Shown in pieces: positions 52,448 to 61,436 of a stretch of DNA of 64,000 nucleotides. Origin of the DNA: Paludibacterium paludis (GTDB lineage Bacteria; Pseudomonadota; Gammaproteobacteria; Burkholderiales; Chromobacteriaceae); the NCBI RefSeq assembly GCF_018802605.1, contig NZ_CP069161.1, forward strand, positions 1,488,001 through 1,552,000, given 5' to 3'. The position numbers and the translations under genes were made by a program. Under the pieces are notes generated by a model. That model saw nothing but the letters and a program-made list of their open reading frames with translations, made no database searches and was not told the origin of the DNA. Position 1 is the stretch's first letter. Every line of letters starts with the position of its first letter.

Positions 52448-53398
52448 TCAGAAGAAGCGGGTATCCAGCAAATTGCGTACCCCGCCCTTGAATTCTACGC
52501 CAAGTCGGCGGGCAAAGCGGCTGCCCAGATCATCCTGCGGCGTGAGGTCGACGGTTTTTTCCGCGTGGATCACGTCGCGGGCCACGGAGTCAACCGTGCC
52601 ATACCCGTCGGCGAGGCCAAGCGGCAGGCTCTTCTCTCCCAGCCAGACCAGCCCGCTGAACATCTCCGGGGTCGCCTTGAGGCGGGCGCCACGTCCGTCC
52701 CTGACCGCCTTGATGAACTGCTGATGGATGTCGTCGAGCAATTGCTGGCGGATGGCTTCGTGCTTGGGATTGACCGGCGAGAAGGGGTCGCCCATCGCCT
52801 TGTTCTCGCCCGCCGTTCTCAGGCGGCGCTCGACGCCGAACTTGTCCATCAAGCCGGTAAAGCCGAAGCCGTCGGACAGCACGCCGATCGAGCCGACGAT
52901 GCTGGCCTTGTCGACATAGATCTTGTCGGCGGCGGCGGCGATGTAATAGCAACCGGAGGCGCAGACTTCCTCGACAACGACCACGATGGGCAGGGCGGGG
53001 CGCAGTTTCTTCTGGCGGCGGATTTCATCGTAGACCATGCCGGACAGCACCGGGCTGCCTCCGGGGCTGTTGGCCTTGATCACGATGCCGCGGGTATTGC
53101 GGTTCTCGGCGGCGTCGCGCAGGCCCGCGATCAGTTTGTTCGCGGAATCGTCCTCGCTGTCGATCACGCCGGACAGCTGGATGACCGCCGTGTGGCCGGA
53201 GCCGCCGACGGACAGCTTGCCGTCTTCTTTTTCGATGAAGGTGGATTTGAAGATCGCCGAGGCGATGACGCCCATGACCAGCAGCCAGGCCAGCCGGAAG
53301 AAGATTTTCCATTGGCGGGCGCGGCGCTGCTCTTCGAGCGAGGCGGCGGCGAGTTTCTCCAGCAGGTTGCGTTCCCAGTTCGGATTGTTGTCACTCAC
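52448..53398 (-). CDS. sppA: Signal peptide peptidase SppA-like S49 peptidase
   Basis: A 316-residue membrane-anchored serine protease with one N-terminal TM (WKIFFRLAWLLVMGVIASAIF). S49 blocks: VIQLSGVIDS, GIVIKANSPGGSPVLSGMVYDEI, VVVEEVCASGCYYIAAAADKIYV (nucleophile Ser in ASGC) and RTAGENKAMGDPFSP (general-base Lys). It degrades cleaved signal peptides in the inner membrane. Upstream of motD by 48 nt on the same strand. Confidence 0.9.
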   Translation of the reverse strand: MSDNNPNWERNLLEKLAAASLEEQRRARQWKIFFRLAWLLVMGVIASAIFKSTFIEKEDGKLSVGGSGHTAVIQLSGVIDSEDDSANKLIAGLRDAAENRNTRGIVIKANSPGGSPVLSGMVYDEIRRQKKLRPALPIVVVVEEVCASGCYYIAAAADKIYVDKASIVGSIGVLSDGFGFTGLMDKFGVERRLRTAGENKAMGDPFSPVNPKHEAIRQQLLDDIHQQFIKAVRDGRGARLKATPEMFSGLVWLGEKSLPLGLADGYGTVDSVARDVIHAEKTVDLTPQDDLGSRFARRLGVEFKGGVRNLLDTRFF

Positions 53399-53492
53399 TG
53401 TGTGTCATGCTCCATGCGATGTTGGTGGCGTGCTGCCCGTATGTCATGGTACCCCAGGCTTTTTCCCCGGAAAAGCTCCATGAGCCGGGAGG

Positions 53493-54152
53493 TCAGGTCC
53501 GGTAGTCGGACAACCAGCCGTAAAAGTCGGCGAAGGTATCAAAGACACCCAGCGACGGACACAACTCCAGGATGTCCGCGTCGTGAGCGCCCTGGGTCAG
53601 GCCCGCGCCATGAGTACCGGCGTTGGCGGCCATCAGCAGGTCGTGCGTGGTGTCGCCGACCATCAGGGTGCGCGTCGGCGTGGCGCCCAGTTGCTCCATC
53701 AGCGCTTCGAGCATCGCCGGGTGTGGCTTGGACGGGCATTCGTCGACGGTGCGTGTGGCATCGAAGCAGTCGGCAAGGCCGGTGGCGGTCAGCGCGCGGT
53801 CGAGGCCCCGACGGCTTTTGCCGGTGGCGACGGCCAGCAGATAACCTTGCTGCGCCAGCGCCCGCATGGCTTCGCTCACGCCCGGGAATAGCTCGATGGT
53901 TTCGTCGGCGCTGAAATAATAGCGCCGATAGGCGTCGACCATGGCCGGATAGCGCTCCGGGGGCAAGTCGGGGCAGGCCTTCTGCAGGGCTTCGGCAAGG
54001 CCCAGACCGATCACGTGACTCGCCGCGGCGCGATCCGGAATGGCCGCGCCGACATCGCGCGCGGCGTTCTGGATGGAGTGGACGATATGGGCGGTGGAAT
54101 CCATCAGGGTGCCGTCCCAATCGAAAACGATCAGATCAAAGGGAAGTGCCAT
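53493..54152 (-). CDS. HAD-IA hydrolase, phosphoglycolate phosphatase-like
   Basis: A 219-residue HAD phosphatase with motif I FDWDGTLMDST, motif II/III region VATGKSRRGLDRAL and SKPHPAMLEALMEQLG, and motif IV TLMVGDTTHDLLMAANAGTHGAGLTQGAHDADIL. It overlaps rluC by 17 nt; this rluC-HAD pairing is conserved in many beta- and gammaproteobacteria. Substrate unknown. Confidence 0.88.
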   Translation of the reverse strand: MALPFDLIVFDWDGTLMDSTAHIVHSIQNAARDVGAAIPDRAAASHVIGLGLAEALQKACPDLPPERYPAMVDAYRRYYFSADETIELFPGVSEAMRALAQQGYLLAVATGKSRRGLDRALTATGLADCFDATRTVDECPSKPHPAMLEALMEQLGATPTRTLMVGDTTHDLLMAANAGTHGAGLTQGAHDADILELCPSLGVFDTFADFYGWLSDYRT

Positions 54153-55083
54153 GGTTTTTTCTCAGTTGGTCGAGATAGCGTTGCAGTTCGGCCGGCAGCG
54201 GCGCTTCCAGCACAAGCGATTCGCCGCTGACCGGGTGGGGCAGGGTGAGGCGGCGGGCGTGCAGGAACATGCGCCGCAAACCGTTCTTGGCGAATTCGCG
54301 GTTGCGCGCCGGGTCGCCGTATTTGTCGTCTCCGGCGATCGGGCAGCCGTTGGCGAGCATGTGCACGCGGATCTGGTGAGTGCGGCCGGTCTTGAGGCGG
54401 GCCTCGACCAGAGAGAGGTCGCCAAAGCGTTCTTCGACGGAGAAAATGGTGTGCGCGTGCTGGCCGTCCTCGGCCACGCGAACGCGGCGCTCGCCGTCGG
54501 GGGTGGTCCACTTGAACAGGGGTAGCCGCACATGGCGGCCGTTGGCCGGCCAGTGTCCGTCGCCCAGCGCGATGTAGCGCTTGTCCGGGACATTGTCGCG
54601 CATCATGTCGTGCAGCTTGAGCAGCGTCGAGCGCTTCTTGGCGAGCATCAGCAGGCCGGAGGTTTCGCGGTCGAGCCGGTGCACGAGTTCGAGGAAGCGG
54701 TACTCGGGATGCGCCTGGCGGAGCTGTTCGATCACACCGAAGGAAATGCCGCTGCCGCCATGGACCGCCACGCCGGCCGGCTTGTCGATGACCAGCATGA
54801 AGGGGTCTTCGTAAACGACGGGAAACTGGCCCGGCGGCGCGTCGGGGCCATCGCGGCGGGCGACGCGCACGGGAGGCAGGCGGATTTCGTCGCCCTCCCG
54901 CACGCGGTAGGACGCGTCGATCCGGCCCTTGTTCACCCGCACTTCACCCGAGCGCAGGATGCGGTAGACATGGCTTTTCGGGACGCCCTTGAGCAGCCGG
55001 GTGAGGTAATTGTCGATGCGCTGCCCGGCGCTGCCGTCGTCGACAGTGTGAAAGGTTACAGAGTCTTTGCGAATATCAGTCAT
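54136..55083 (-). CDS. rluC: 23S rRNA pseudouridine synthase RluC
   Basis: A 315-residue protein: an N-terminal S4 RNA-binding domain (GQRIDNYLTRLLKGVPKSHVYRILRSGEVRVNKGR) and a RluA-type catalytic domain with HRLDRETSGLLMLAKK (catalytic Asp), followed by TGRTHQIRVHMLANGCPIAGDDKYGD. It makes pseudouridines 955, 2504 and 2580 in E. coli 23S rRNA. Divergent from rne, as in E. coli and many proteobacteria. Confidence 0.95.
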   Translation of the reverse strand: MTDIRKDSVTFHTVDDGSAGQRIDNYLTRLLKGVPKSHVYRILRSGEVRVNKGRIDASYRVREGDEIRLPPVRVARRDGPDAPPGQFPVVYEDPFMLVIDKPAGVAVHGGSGISFGVIEQLRQAHPEYRFLELVHRLDRETSGLLMLAKKRSTLLKLHDMMRDNVPDKRYIALGDGHWPANGRHVRLPLFKWTTPDGERRVRVAEDGQHAHTIFSVEERFGDLSLVEARLKTGRTHQIRVHMLANGCPIAGDDKYGDPARNREFAKNGLRRMFLHARRLTLPHPVSGESLVLEAPLPAELQRYLDQLRKNHGTSL

Positions 55084-55601
55084 TTTGCTTATACTTCATG
55101 CGCCGGACGGAGCGTTGTGTAACGTTCCTGGCCGGCGATCCGGATGATGGTCCCGGGAGCCGATCGCCCCCTGGACGCCGCTGCGGGGAAACAGCCCGGC
55201 CGGCAGGGTAGGACCCTGACCTGACGCCGAGTCTACCACCGGCCGCAGCCGCGGTTATCTCGCTCACCGAAAAGCAGCGATGGTAATGCATTTGGACGCA
55301 TAGCGCACTCACGAGCATTCCATTTTCTGACGAAAAGCCCGTCAGGAAATTCCGCAGCAAAGTTTGACCCGGCATGATCCTGCCCCCCGTCGCCGCCGTC
55401 GCGCACCCCATGTCCGGTGCCCGGCAGGCGCCGGCCCCCGGGTTCGGGGACGTATCATGTGATGCATTCAGGAAGTCGGCTTATCGAAACCGTTACCTAC
55501 GCTCTTTATACGAACACTTCTTTCGGAAAGCGCCCATTTTCAGACACTGGGCCGTCAAATACTTGCTGTGTCCTTGCGTGAGTGCCGCGCAGGGAACATA
55601 C
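55084..55601. other. Divergent rluC-rne intergenic region, rne 5' leader
   Basis: 518 bp without a convincing gene; the frame of rne is open back to 55374, but the conserved start is ATG 55602. A long leader in this position carries rne autoregulation in E. coli; a comparable role here is inference. No specific hairpin could be assigned with confidence. Confidence 0.5.
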
Positions 55602-58580
55602 ATGAAACGTATGCTGTTTAACGCGACGCAGGCCGAAGAGCTTCGCGTCGCCATTGTCGACGGGCAAAAGCTCATCGACCTGGATATCGAAACCGTCGGG
55701 AAGGAACAGCGCAAGGGGAACATCTACAAGGGTGTCATCACCCGGATCGAACCTTCGCTGGAAGCCTGCTTCGTCGACTACGGTACCGACCGACACGGCT
55801 TCCTGCCGTTCAAGGAAGTGTCCCGCAGCTACTTCCAGAACTACGAGGGCGGCCGCCCCCGCATTCAGGACGTGCTGCGCGAAGGCATGGAAGTCATCGT
55901 CCAGGTGGAGAAGGACGAGCGCGGCAACAAGGGCGCGGCCCTGACCACCTATATCAGCCTTGCCGGCCGTTATCTCGTGCTGATGCCGAACAACCCGCGC
56001 GGCGGCGGCGTTTCGCGCCGTATCGAGGGCGAGGAGCGTCAGGAACTCAAGGATCTGCTCGGCCAGCTCGAAGTGCCGTCCGGCATGAGCCTGATCGCCC
56101 GCACCGCCGGTATCGGTCGCAGCTTCGAAGAGCTGCAGTGGGACCTGGGCTACCTGATGCAGCTGTGGCGCGCCATCGAAGGCGCGGCCGGTGCGCAGAA
56201 CGCGCCGTTCCTGATCCTGCAGGAAGGCAGCCTCGTCATTCGCGCGATCCGTGACTACTACCATCCGGACATCGGCGAGATCCTCATCGACACCGAGGAA
56301 ATCTACGAGCACGCCCGCCAGTTCATGGCCCATGTGATGCCCGCCACGCTCAACCGCGTGAAGCTTTACAAGGATCACGTGCCGCTGTTCTCCCGCTTCC
56401 AGATCGAGCATCAGATCGAAACCGCCTTCTCGCGCAGCGTGCAACTGCCGTCCGGCGGCGCGATCGTCATCGATCACACCGAGGCGCTGGTGTCCATCGA
56501 CGTGAACTCGGCGCGCTCCACCAAGGGCGCCGATATCGAGGAAACCGCGCTGCGGACCAACCTCGAGGCGGCCGAGGAAATCGCGCGGCAACTGCGTCTG
56601 CGCGACCTGGGCGGCCTGATCGTCATCGATTTCATCGACATGGAAAGCCAGAAGAACCAGCGCGATGTGGAAAACCGTCTGCGCGAAACGCTGAAGCACG
56701 ACCGTGCCCGCGTCCAGATGGGCAAACTGTCGCGTTTCGGCCTTCTGGAGCTGTCGCGCCAGCGCCTGCAGCCGTCCCTTGGCGAAACCAGCCACGAGCC
56801 GTGCCCGCGCTGCCATGGCATCGGCTTCATCCGCGGCACCGAGTCGTCCGCGCTGCACATCCTGCGCATCATCCAGGAAGAGGCGATGAAGGAAAACACC
56901 GGGGCGGTGCATGCCCAGGTGCCGGTCGACGTGGCCACTTTCCTGCTCAACGAGAAGCGCGCCGAAATCTATGCGATCGAGTCGCGGCTCGACGTGAGCG
57001 TGGTGCTGATCCCGAATATCTATCTCGAAACGCCTCACTACAAGATCGCCCGTGTCCGTCACGACGACCTGGCCGAACTGGGCGAAGAGCCGAGCTACAA
57101 GCGCGTGGATATCCAGGAAGAGGACGTGACGACGAATTTCGGCCAGGAAAAGCCGAAGGTCGAGCGTCAGGAAGCCGCGGTGAAAGGAATCACCCCGCAG
57201 CAGCCCGCTCCGGTGGCCAGCGACAAGCCGGCGGCGCCGCGCAAGGCGGCCCCCGGTCAGAAAGCCCCGGAAGCCGGACTCTTCAGCCGTATCGCCGCCT
57301 GGTTCAAGAGCCTGGGCGCCGAATCCGCCGAGCCCGCCGCCGAAGAGAAGAAGCCCTCCCGTTCCGATCGCAACGGCCAGCGCCGTGGCAACCGCCAGAA
57401 TGCGCCTCATCGCCGCGAGCGCGATGATCGTCGTCAGGGCAATCAGGACGAGCGTCGCCGTCAGCCTGCTCAGAACGACGAACGGAAGGAATCCCGCGAA
57501 CCGGCCCGTCAAGAACGTGCGGATCGCCAGGATCGCTCCGATCGCCAGGATCGTGCCGACCGTCAGGAGCGTACCGATCGTCAGGAGCGTGCCGAGCGCC
57601 AGCCTCGTCAGCCGCGCCAGCGTCGCGAGCCGCGCGAGAATCGCGAAGCCCTCGAGCAGCGCGATGTCGCCGGTTTGAATGTGCCCGCCGTCGAGGAAAA
57701 GAAGGAGACCGCGCCGCGCCAGGAGCCGCGCCGTCGCCGCGAGGAGAAGCCGGTCGTACCGGCCGCCGAAGAGATTCGTGACGAGTCCGTGAGCGAAGTT
57801 CCGGCCGAAGCCGCCGCCGGCGGCGAGGCCGATGGTCAGGAGCGCGGTGAGCGCCGCCGCCGCCGCAGCCGTCGCAGCCGCCGCGAGTCGACCGACGTGA
57901 ACGGCAGCGTGGTGACCGCTGAAGGCGCCGAAACCGATATGGCCGACAGCGCGATTGACGTCGCCGCACCCGTGGCCGAGAGCGAAGCGGTAAAAGAAAC
58001 GGTAGAGCCGGCCGCTCGTCCCGATACGGAAAACGTCGCGGCGCGGATTGACCCGCCGGCTGTCGAGGCTGTTGAGACGGAACCTGTTGTGGAGGTCGCC
58101 GAAGCGGCGTCCGCCCCGGAACCCGTGCTCTCCGAACCAATCGCCGTTCCCGCGGCGGACACCGTTGTCGCCGAGACTCCGGTCATCGAAGCCGAGCCGG
58201 TGGTGGTTGCCTCCGAATCCCCTGTTGCTGTCGAAGTCGTTGCTGAAACGCCGGTGGTGGAAGAGGCCGTGGCGGACGTGCCCGCCGCCGAGCCGGTGAT
58301 TGCCAAGGCTCCGATCGACGAGGCTCCGATTGCCGAGACCCTCGTGGCGGTGGCCGAGGTGGCAGCCAAGCCCGCCGTCGTGGCTCCGGCCGTTGCCGAA
58401 CCGGTCGATCTGGGGGGGTTGGTGATGGTTAGCACCAAGGCGCATGTCGACATGACGACCGAAACCGAGGCCGCCGCTCCGCAAGGACCGCGCCGCCGCG
58501 ATGTCGTTCGCCAATCGGGTGATGTCGCCGCCGAAGCGGCTCCGCTGCAGCAGGTGGAAACCCGTCGCGAAGACGCATAA
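55602..58580 (+). CDS. rne: Ribonuclease E
   Basis: A 992-residue endoribonuclease beginning [30 protein letters not shown] after AGGGA. The S1 domain ([23 protein letters not shown]...), 5'-sensor and RNase H-like parts are followed by the DNase I-like catalytic site with [10 protein letters not shown] (D300) and VIDFIDME (D346) and the zinc link CPRC (C401, C404), matching E. coli D303/D346/C404/C407. After residue 530 the protein is a disordered scaffold: an arginine-rich segment with hexad repeats DRQ[DE]R[SAT] and a long valine/proline/alanine/glutamate-rich tail, ending in a short helix. This supports degradosome assembly and RNA binding. Confidence 0.96.
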   Translation: MKRMLFNATQAEELRVAIVDGQKLIDLDIETVGKEQRKGNIYKGVITRIEPSLEACFVDYGTDRHGFLPFKEVSRSYFQNYEGGRPRIQDVLREGMEVIVQVEKDERGNKGAALTTYISLAGRYLVLMPNNPRGGGVSRRIEGEERQELKDLLGQLEVPSGMSLIARTAGIGRSFEELQWDLGYLMQLWRAIEGAAGAQNAPFLILQEGSLVIRAIRDYYHPDIGEILIDTEEIYEHARQFMAHVMPATLNRVKLYKDHVPLFSRFQIEHQIETAFSRSVQLPSGGAIVIDHTEALVSIDVNSARSTKGADIEETALRTNLEAAEEIARQLRLRDLGGLIVIDFIDMESQKNQRDVENRLRETLKHDRARVQMGKLSRFGLLELSRQRLQPSLGETSHEPCPRCHGIGFIRGTESSALHILRIIQEEAMKENTGAVHAQVPVDVATFLLNEKRAEIYAIESRLDVSVVLIPNIYLETPHYKIARVRHDDLAELGEEPSYKRVDIQEEDVTTNFGQEKPKVERQEAAVKGITPQQPAPVASDKPAAPRKAAPGQKAPEAGLFSRIAAWFKSLGAESAEPAAEEKKPSRSDRNGQRRGNRQNAPHRRERDDRRQGNQDERRRQPAQNDERKESREPARQERADRQDRSDRQDRADRQERTDRQERAERQPRQPRQRREPRENREALEQRDVAGLNVPAVEEKKETAPRQEPRRRREEKPVVPAAEEIRDESVSEVPAEAAAGGEADGQERGERRRRRSRRSRRESTDVNGSVVTAEGAETDMADSAIDVAAPVAESEAVKETVEPAARPDTENVAARIDPPAVEAVETEPVVEVAEAASAPEPVLSEPIAVPAADTVVAETPVIEAEPVVVASESPVAVEVVAETPVVEEAVADVPAAEPVIAKAPIDEAPIAETLVAVAEVAAKPAVVAPAVAEPVDLGGLVMVSTKAHVDMTTETEAAAPQGPRRRDVVRQSGDVAAEAAPLQQVETRREDA
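57522..57602 (+). repeat. 18-bp tandem repeat inside rne (hexapeptide DRQ[DE]R[SAT])
   Basis: Four and a half 18-bp units: [27 protein letters not shown]. They lie in the arginine-rich RNA-binding part of the RNase E scaffold and could vary in number through slippage. Confidence 0.85.
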
Positions 58581-58592
58581 CGGGAAGTATCG

Positions 58593-58621
58593 GCCCCTCG
58601 CAAAAAAGTACGGCGAGGGGC
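58593..58621 (+). terminator. Hairpin after rne
   Basis: Stem GCCCCTCGC / GCGAGGGGC with an 11-nt A-rich loop, 13 nt after the rne stop. The right arm is followed directly by the -35 box of the tRNA promoter, with no T-tract. Confidence 0.6.
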
Positions 58622-58650
58622 TTGACTCCTGATGAAGGCATCCCTATAAT
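58622..58650 (+). promoter_or_regulatory. Sigma70 promoter of tRNA-Asn
   Basis: TTGACT (58622-58627), 17-bp spacer, TATAAT (58645-58650), 22 bp before the mature tRNA 5' end. A near-consensus promoter. Confidence 0.88.
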
Positions 58651-58672
58651 TGCCTTCTCTGTTGAGAGCGAT

Positions 58673-58748
58673 TCCCTGATAGCTCAGTTGGTAGAGCGAC
58701 GGACTGTTAATCCGCAGGTCGCAGGTTCGAGCCCTGCTCGGGGAGCCA
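58673..58748 (+). tRNA. tRNA-Asn (anticodon GTT)
   Basis: A 76-nt cloverleaf: acceptor TCCCTGA pairs with TCGGGGA, the D arm contains AGCTCAGTTGGTAGAGC, the anticodon loop is CTGTTAA (anticodon GTT), the T arm contains GGTTCGAGCCC, and CCA is encoded. Confidence 0.97.
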
Positions 58749-58754
58749 AAATAC

Positions 58755-58787
58755 AAAAAGCCTTGTGGTGCGCCACAAGGCTTTTTT
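58755..58787 (+). terminator. Rho-independent terminator after tRNA-Asn
   Basis: A 14-bp stem AAAAAGCCTTGTGG-TGCG-CCACAAGGCTTTTT continuing into T residues, 7 nt after the tRNA. The A/T flanks make it effective in both directions, so it also serves the convergent toxin-like gene. Confidence 0.93.
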
Positions 58788-58802
58788 CATTTTCCCGGCG
58801 GA

Positions 58803-60227
58803 TTAGTCGTCCGTGTCCGACATCCAGTCGTCGGAGTATTCCCCTGACACGTTGCCTTCCGAGATCTCGTCCTCCGACATGGCATCCTGGTTTTCCTCGC
58901 TCTCGCTTTCCGCATCGCTTTCTTCATTAAGCAGTTTGGCGTAATTGACCCTCTCGACCCTGGCGCCTAGCGGCGGGGCTTTGGGCTGCGTTGCGATATA
59001 GGCTTCGGCGGCTTTGAGCGCTTGGTTCCATGCACTGATGCTCCATCCGTCGCGTAACGCGATTGTATCGATGTCCTCAAAGGCAAGGGTCGCCGCGTCA
59101 AGCAACCGTGCTTTCATCATATGCGAGCAGCCGTGTATATTGGCATTGTAAAAGCGTTGTTCGTTGCTGCTGTCTCGCAGCCATTCCGCGCTTTCCTGAT
59201 CGTTGAACCATTCCAGTTCTGCGCCGTCGGTCGGTTTTTCGATGTCGTCGCGGCTGTAGCCCGCCAGCTTGTGTTGATTGGCCGGCAAGGCGTGGATTCC
59301 GCTTGCCCTCCAAGGGAAACTCTCCGTGGCACTGTTATGCTCCGGATCCGACTCGATGGTTTGCGTGACCGGAGTGCCGACCGTTTGGCCGGTGGTGGGA
59401 TTATAGGACCATAACTTGCAGTCGAATGTGGAAATCTGGGAGGTGCTATCGGGGCCGGTGGCGTCGACCTCGTACTTTACCGCCAGCAAATGATTATTGA
59501 CCCAGTTTTTCGCGACATATTCGATGCCCTGACGATGCAAGGCGTTGGCCTGGGTGGTGATCGGGTAGAGATTGGCGACATGATTCGGGCCGCCCAGGTT
59601 GGCGTTGAGCAGATGTCCCTTGACCAGAGTGGTGCCTTGTTGCTTGTAATACGCGATATAGGGATGGTTTTTCATGACGGAGTCAGAGGTTTCCGCCCCC
59701 AACGGGTGATCCGGTCCAAGGATCGCCGACATGTGGCGCCCCGCCTTGCCCGTGCTGTTGTTCGGCGCGGTGATGTCGCCTTCGGTGAAACTGGCGGAAA
59801 ACACCCGGCCGAGCGACGGATTATGGTTGGCATGGTCGCTTTTCGTATCGCTGGTGTAGGTCTGCTGATTGGGCGGCGCTTGCCTCGTGAGGCTGATTTT
59901 CGCCAATTGAACCGGCGGCGCGCCATCCGGCCGGATGGCCCGGGCTTGTACCGGCATCACTGCGGCATGGGCTCTCGCCGCTTGCGCTCCCATCGCATCG
60001 GCTTCCCGTTCCAGTCCGGGGTCGGTATTGAGCGCGATACCGCTCGGGCGAGCGTCGGCAAGGCGCTGCGCGGCATGCAACTGTGCGACGCGAGGACTCG
60101 CGTCGGCCATGGCTTGCCAGGGACTGCGCGCAAGGGGAGGGGCGTGTTGGGTGTTCGAAGCGGGAAGCGCTTCCCGCGCCCGGGCATCCGTGCGAGAGCC
60201 GGGGATGGTCTGGAGGTAGCTGGCCAT
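58803..60227 (-). CDS. Large nuclease-like toxin/effector candidate (DNA/RNA non-specific endonuclease-like) with acidic tail
   Basis: A 474-residue protein. The first 130 residues are polar and low in structure, with SPRVAQLHAAQRLADARPS and DPGLEREADAMGAQA, which resembles the N-terminal cargo regions of DUF4157-type or extracellular contractile injection (eCIS) effectors. The middle contains KGHLLNANLGGPNHVANLYPITTQANALHRQGIEYVAKNWVN, close to the NUC-type DRGHL...N--P motif of DNA/RNA non-specific endonucleases. The final 40 residues are almost all Asp/Glu/Ser. No signal peptide. ATG 60227 (MASYLQTIPGS) is preferred to 60254. Role as an exported nuclease is inference. Confidence 0.6.
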   Translation of the reverse strand: MASYLQTIPGSRTDARAREALPASNTQHAPPLARSPWQAMADASPRVAQLHAAQRLADARPSGIALNTDPGLEREADAMGAQAARAHAAVMPVQARAIRPDGAPPVQLAKISLTRQAPPNQQTYTSDTKSDHANHNPSLGRVFSASFTEGDITAPNNSTGKAGRHMSAILGPDHPLGAETSDSVMKNHPYIAYYKQQGTTLVKGHLLNANLGGPNHVANLYPITTQANALHRQGIEYVAKNWVNNHLLAVKYEVDATGPDSTSQISTFDCKLWSYNPTTGQTVGTPVTQTIESDPEHNSATESFPWRASGIHALPANQHKLAGYSRDDIEKPTDGAELEWFNDQESAEWLRDSSNEQRFYNANIHGCSHMMKARLLDAATLAFEDIDTIALRDGWSISAWNQALKAAEAYIATQPKAPPLGARVERVNYAKLLNEESDAESESEENQDAMSEDEISEGNVSGEYSDDWMSDTDD

Positions 60228-60409
60228 GGATTCCCGTTCTGCCTGCCCGGTCATGCAGCAACATGACCGCCGCCGAGACGTGGAGTTAACGATAAGGGTT
60301 TATGCGAATCGTATCGCCAGTGGAAATATTGCGCAATATGGATCATGGCCGGACGGTGTGAACCCATCGCCTCCGGCGCCGAATACGGAAAACGCGATAG
60401 CGGTGGCGA

Positions 60410-61039
60410 TCAGGCGCCAGTCATGATGAAACCATTTAATAATGCTTTTGCCATGCCCATTGGCGTTGTTCGGTGCAATGACGGCAGCGGTCGGTCTGTC
60501 CGGCAAAAAACGGCGCGAGCGATTCGCGCGGCAGGACGGTTCCGGATGGCGGACTTGTTTTCGTAGTGATCGTAGGGAGCCGGCATCGGGGCATCATAGA
60601 CAATCAGCCGAACCGCTGGCGCCCCATCGTCAAGCAGGGCCGACGCCTCGCACAGGGCGTGTTCGGCCGTTTCTTCCCCGGCGGAGATCGCGGTGTAATG
60701 TCCCTTGTCGCCATTGAGGATGCTGAAGAGCGCGCCGATCGCGTTATGCACGGAAAGTCCGAATTGAGTCGGAGACAGATCGGAGCCCTGGGTCAGTTGG
60801 TCAAGCAGGGTGATGGAGCGGGACAGGTCGCCGTGACGGGAGGTGAAAATCAGCGGTGCATTGTCAACGGGGATCCGGTCCAGTTCGAACGCCACGTGAA
60901 GCGCGGCTTTGCCCAAGGCGCTGATGCGTCTTCTCTGCAACGGTGGAACGTGGGGCAGGGGAGGCGCGGCGGAATCCTCTGGAAGAGACGCGGGGGGCCA
61001 GGCTGCCCAGTCCTCGAGAATGAAACGGATGGCATGCAT
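60410..61039 (-). CDS. Ketosynthase-like N-terminal protein of aryl-polyene type (orphan)
   Basis: A 209-residue protein: VPPLQRRRISALGKAALHVAFEL, PLIFTSRHGDLSRSITLLDQLTQGSDLSPTQFGLSVHNAIGALFSILNGDKGHYTAISAGEETAEHALCEASALL. This is the beta-ketoacyl-synthase-like (chain-length-factor) protein found in aryl polyene biosynthesis clusters. No catalytic cysteine is evident in the ketosynthase position. No other aryl polyene gene lies within this window, so it is either an orphan or a displaced fragment of a cluster elsewhere. Confidence 0.75.
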   Translation of the reverse strand: MHAIRFILEDWAAWPPASLPEDSAAPPLPHVPPLQRRRISALGKAALHVAFELDRIPVDNAPLIFTSRHGDLSRSITLLDQLTQGSDLSPTQFGLSVHNAIGALFSILNGDKGHYTAISAGEETAEHALCEASALLDDGAPAVRLIVYDAPMPAPYDHYENKSAIRNRPAARIARAVFCRTDRPLPSLHRTTPMGMAKALLNGFIMTGA

Positions 61040-61436
61040 GGAGTGAGGCGAAATAGCGAAAGCGACGTGTCTGTGTCCCTGATGTTTAAGACATATTGAT
61101 TTTTTAATTTCTAGCGCAATATTTTGTGGGTGGATAACTTGATGCTGGTCATGGCCAGAGTATTGATTTTAAAGGGATTCGCCCGGTTTTTTGCATAAAA
61201 CCGGCGAGAGATGGCGCATCGGTCAACGCTAGGGGCCGGTGCGGTCAGTGTGGCTGACGCGCCATTGCCACAACCTGACTGACCTTTCGGACTACTGCCT
61301 TCGGCGTGCGGATTGCGCTGACTTGTTTTTGTCATATTAATGCCATTCAATCGTAAAAAACCGGTGAGACAATCCGCCGATTGATTCAAAGCCGCCCCCG
61401 GTTCTTTTACTCACGCTTACAGTCAGGAGTCCAAGC
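61040..61436. other. Intergenic region upstream of ugpB
   Basis: 397 bp with no gene I can support. A 92-codon minus-strand frame (61111-61389) has no recognisable features. The part next to ugpB is AT-rich and contains the Pho-box-like site. Confidence 0.5.
61329..61346 (+). promoter_or_regulatory. Pho-box-like site upstream of ugpB
   Basis: TTGTCATATTAATGCCAT compares with the PhoB box CTGTCAT-N4-CTGTCAT as 6/7 and 5/7 matches in the two half-sites at the correct 11-bp period. It lies 91 nt upstream of ugpB, an operon controlled by PhoB in E. coli. Confidence 0.5.

Noticed and set aside
55084..55601. A longer RNase E starting at ATG 55374
   Set aside because: The extra 76 residues do not look like protein, and the conserved start MKRMLFNA with AGGGA upstream is at 55602.
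55506..58514. A 1002-codon open frame opposite rne
   Set aside because: Antisense shadow; its His/Gly/Arg-rich composition mirrors the coding strand of RNase E.
61111..61389. A 92-codon minus-strand frame upstream of ugpB
   Set aside because: No recognisable sequence features; it overlaps the Pho-box-like promoter region and is probably chance.
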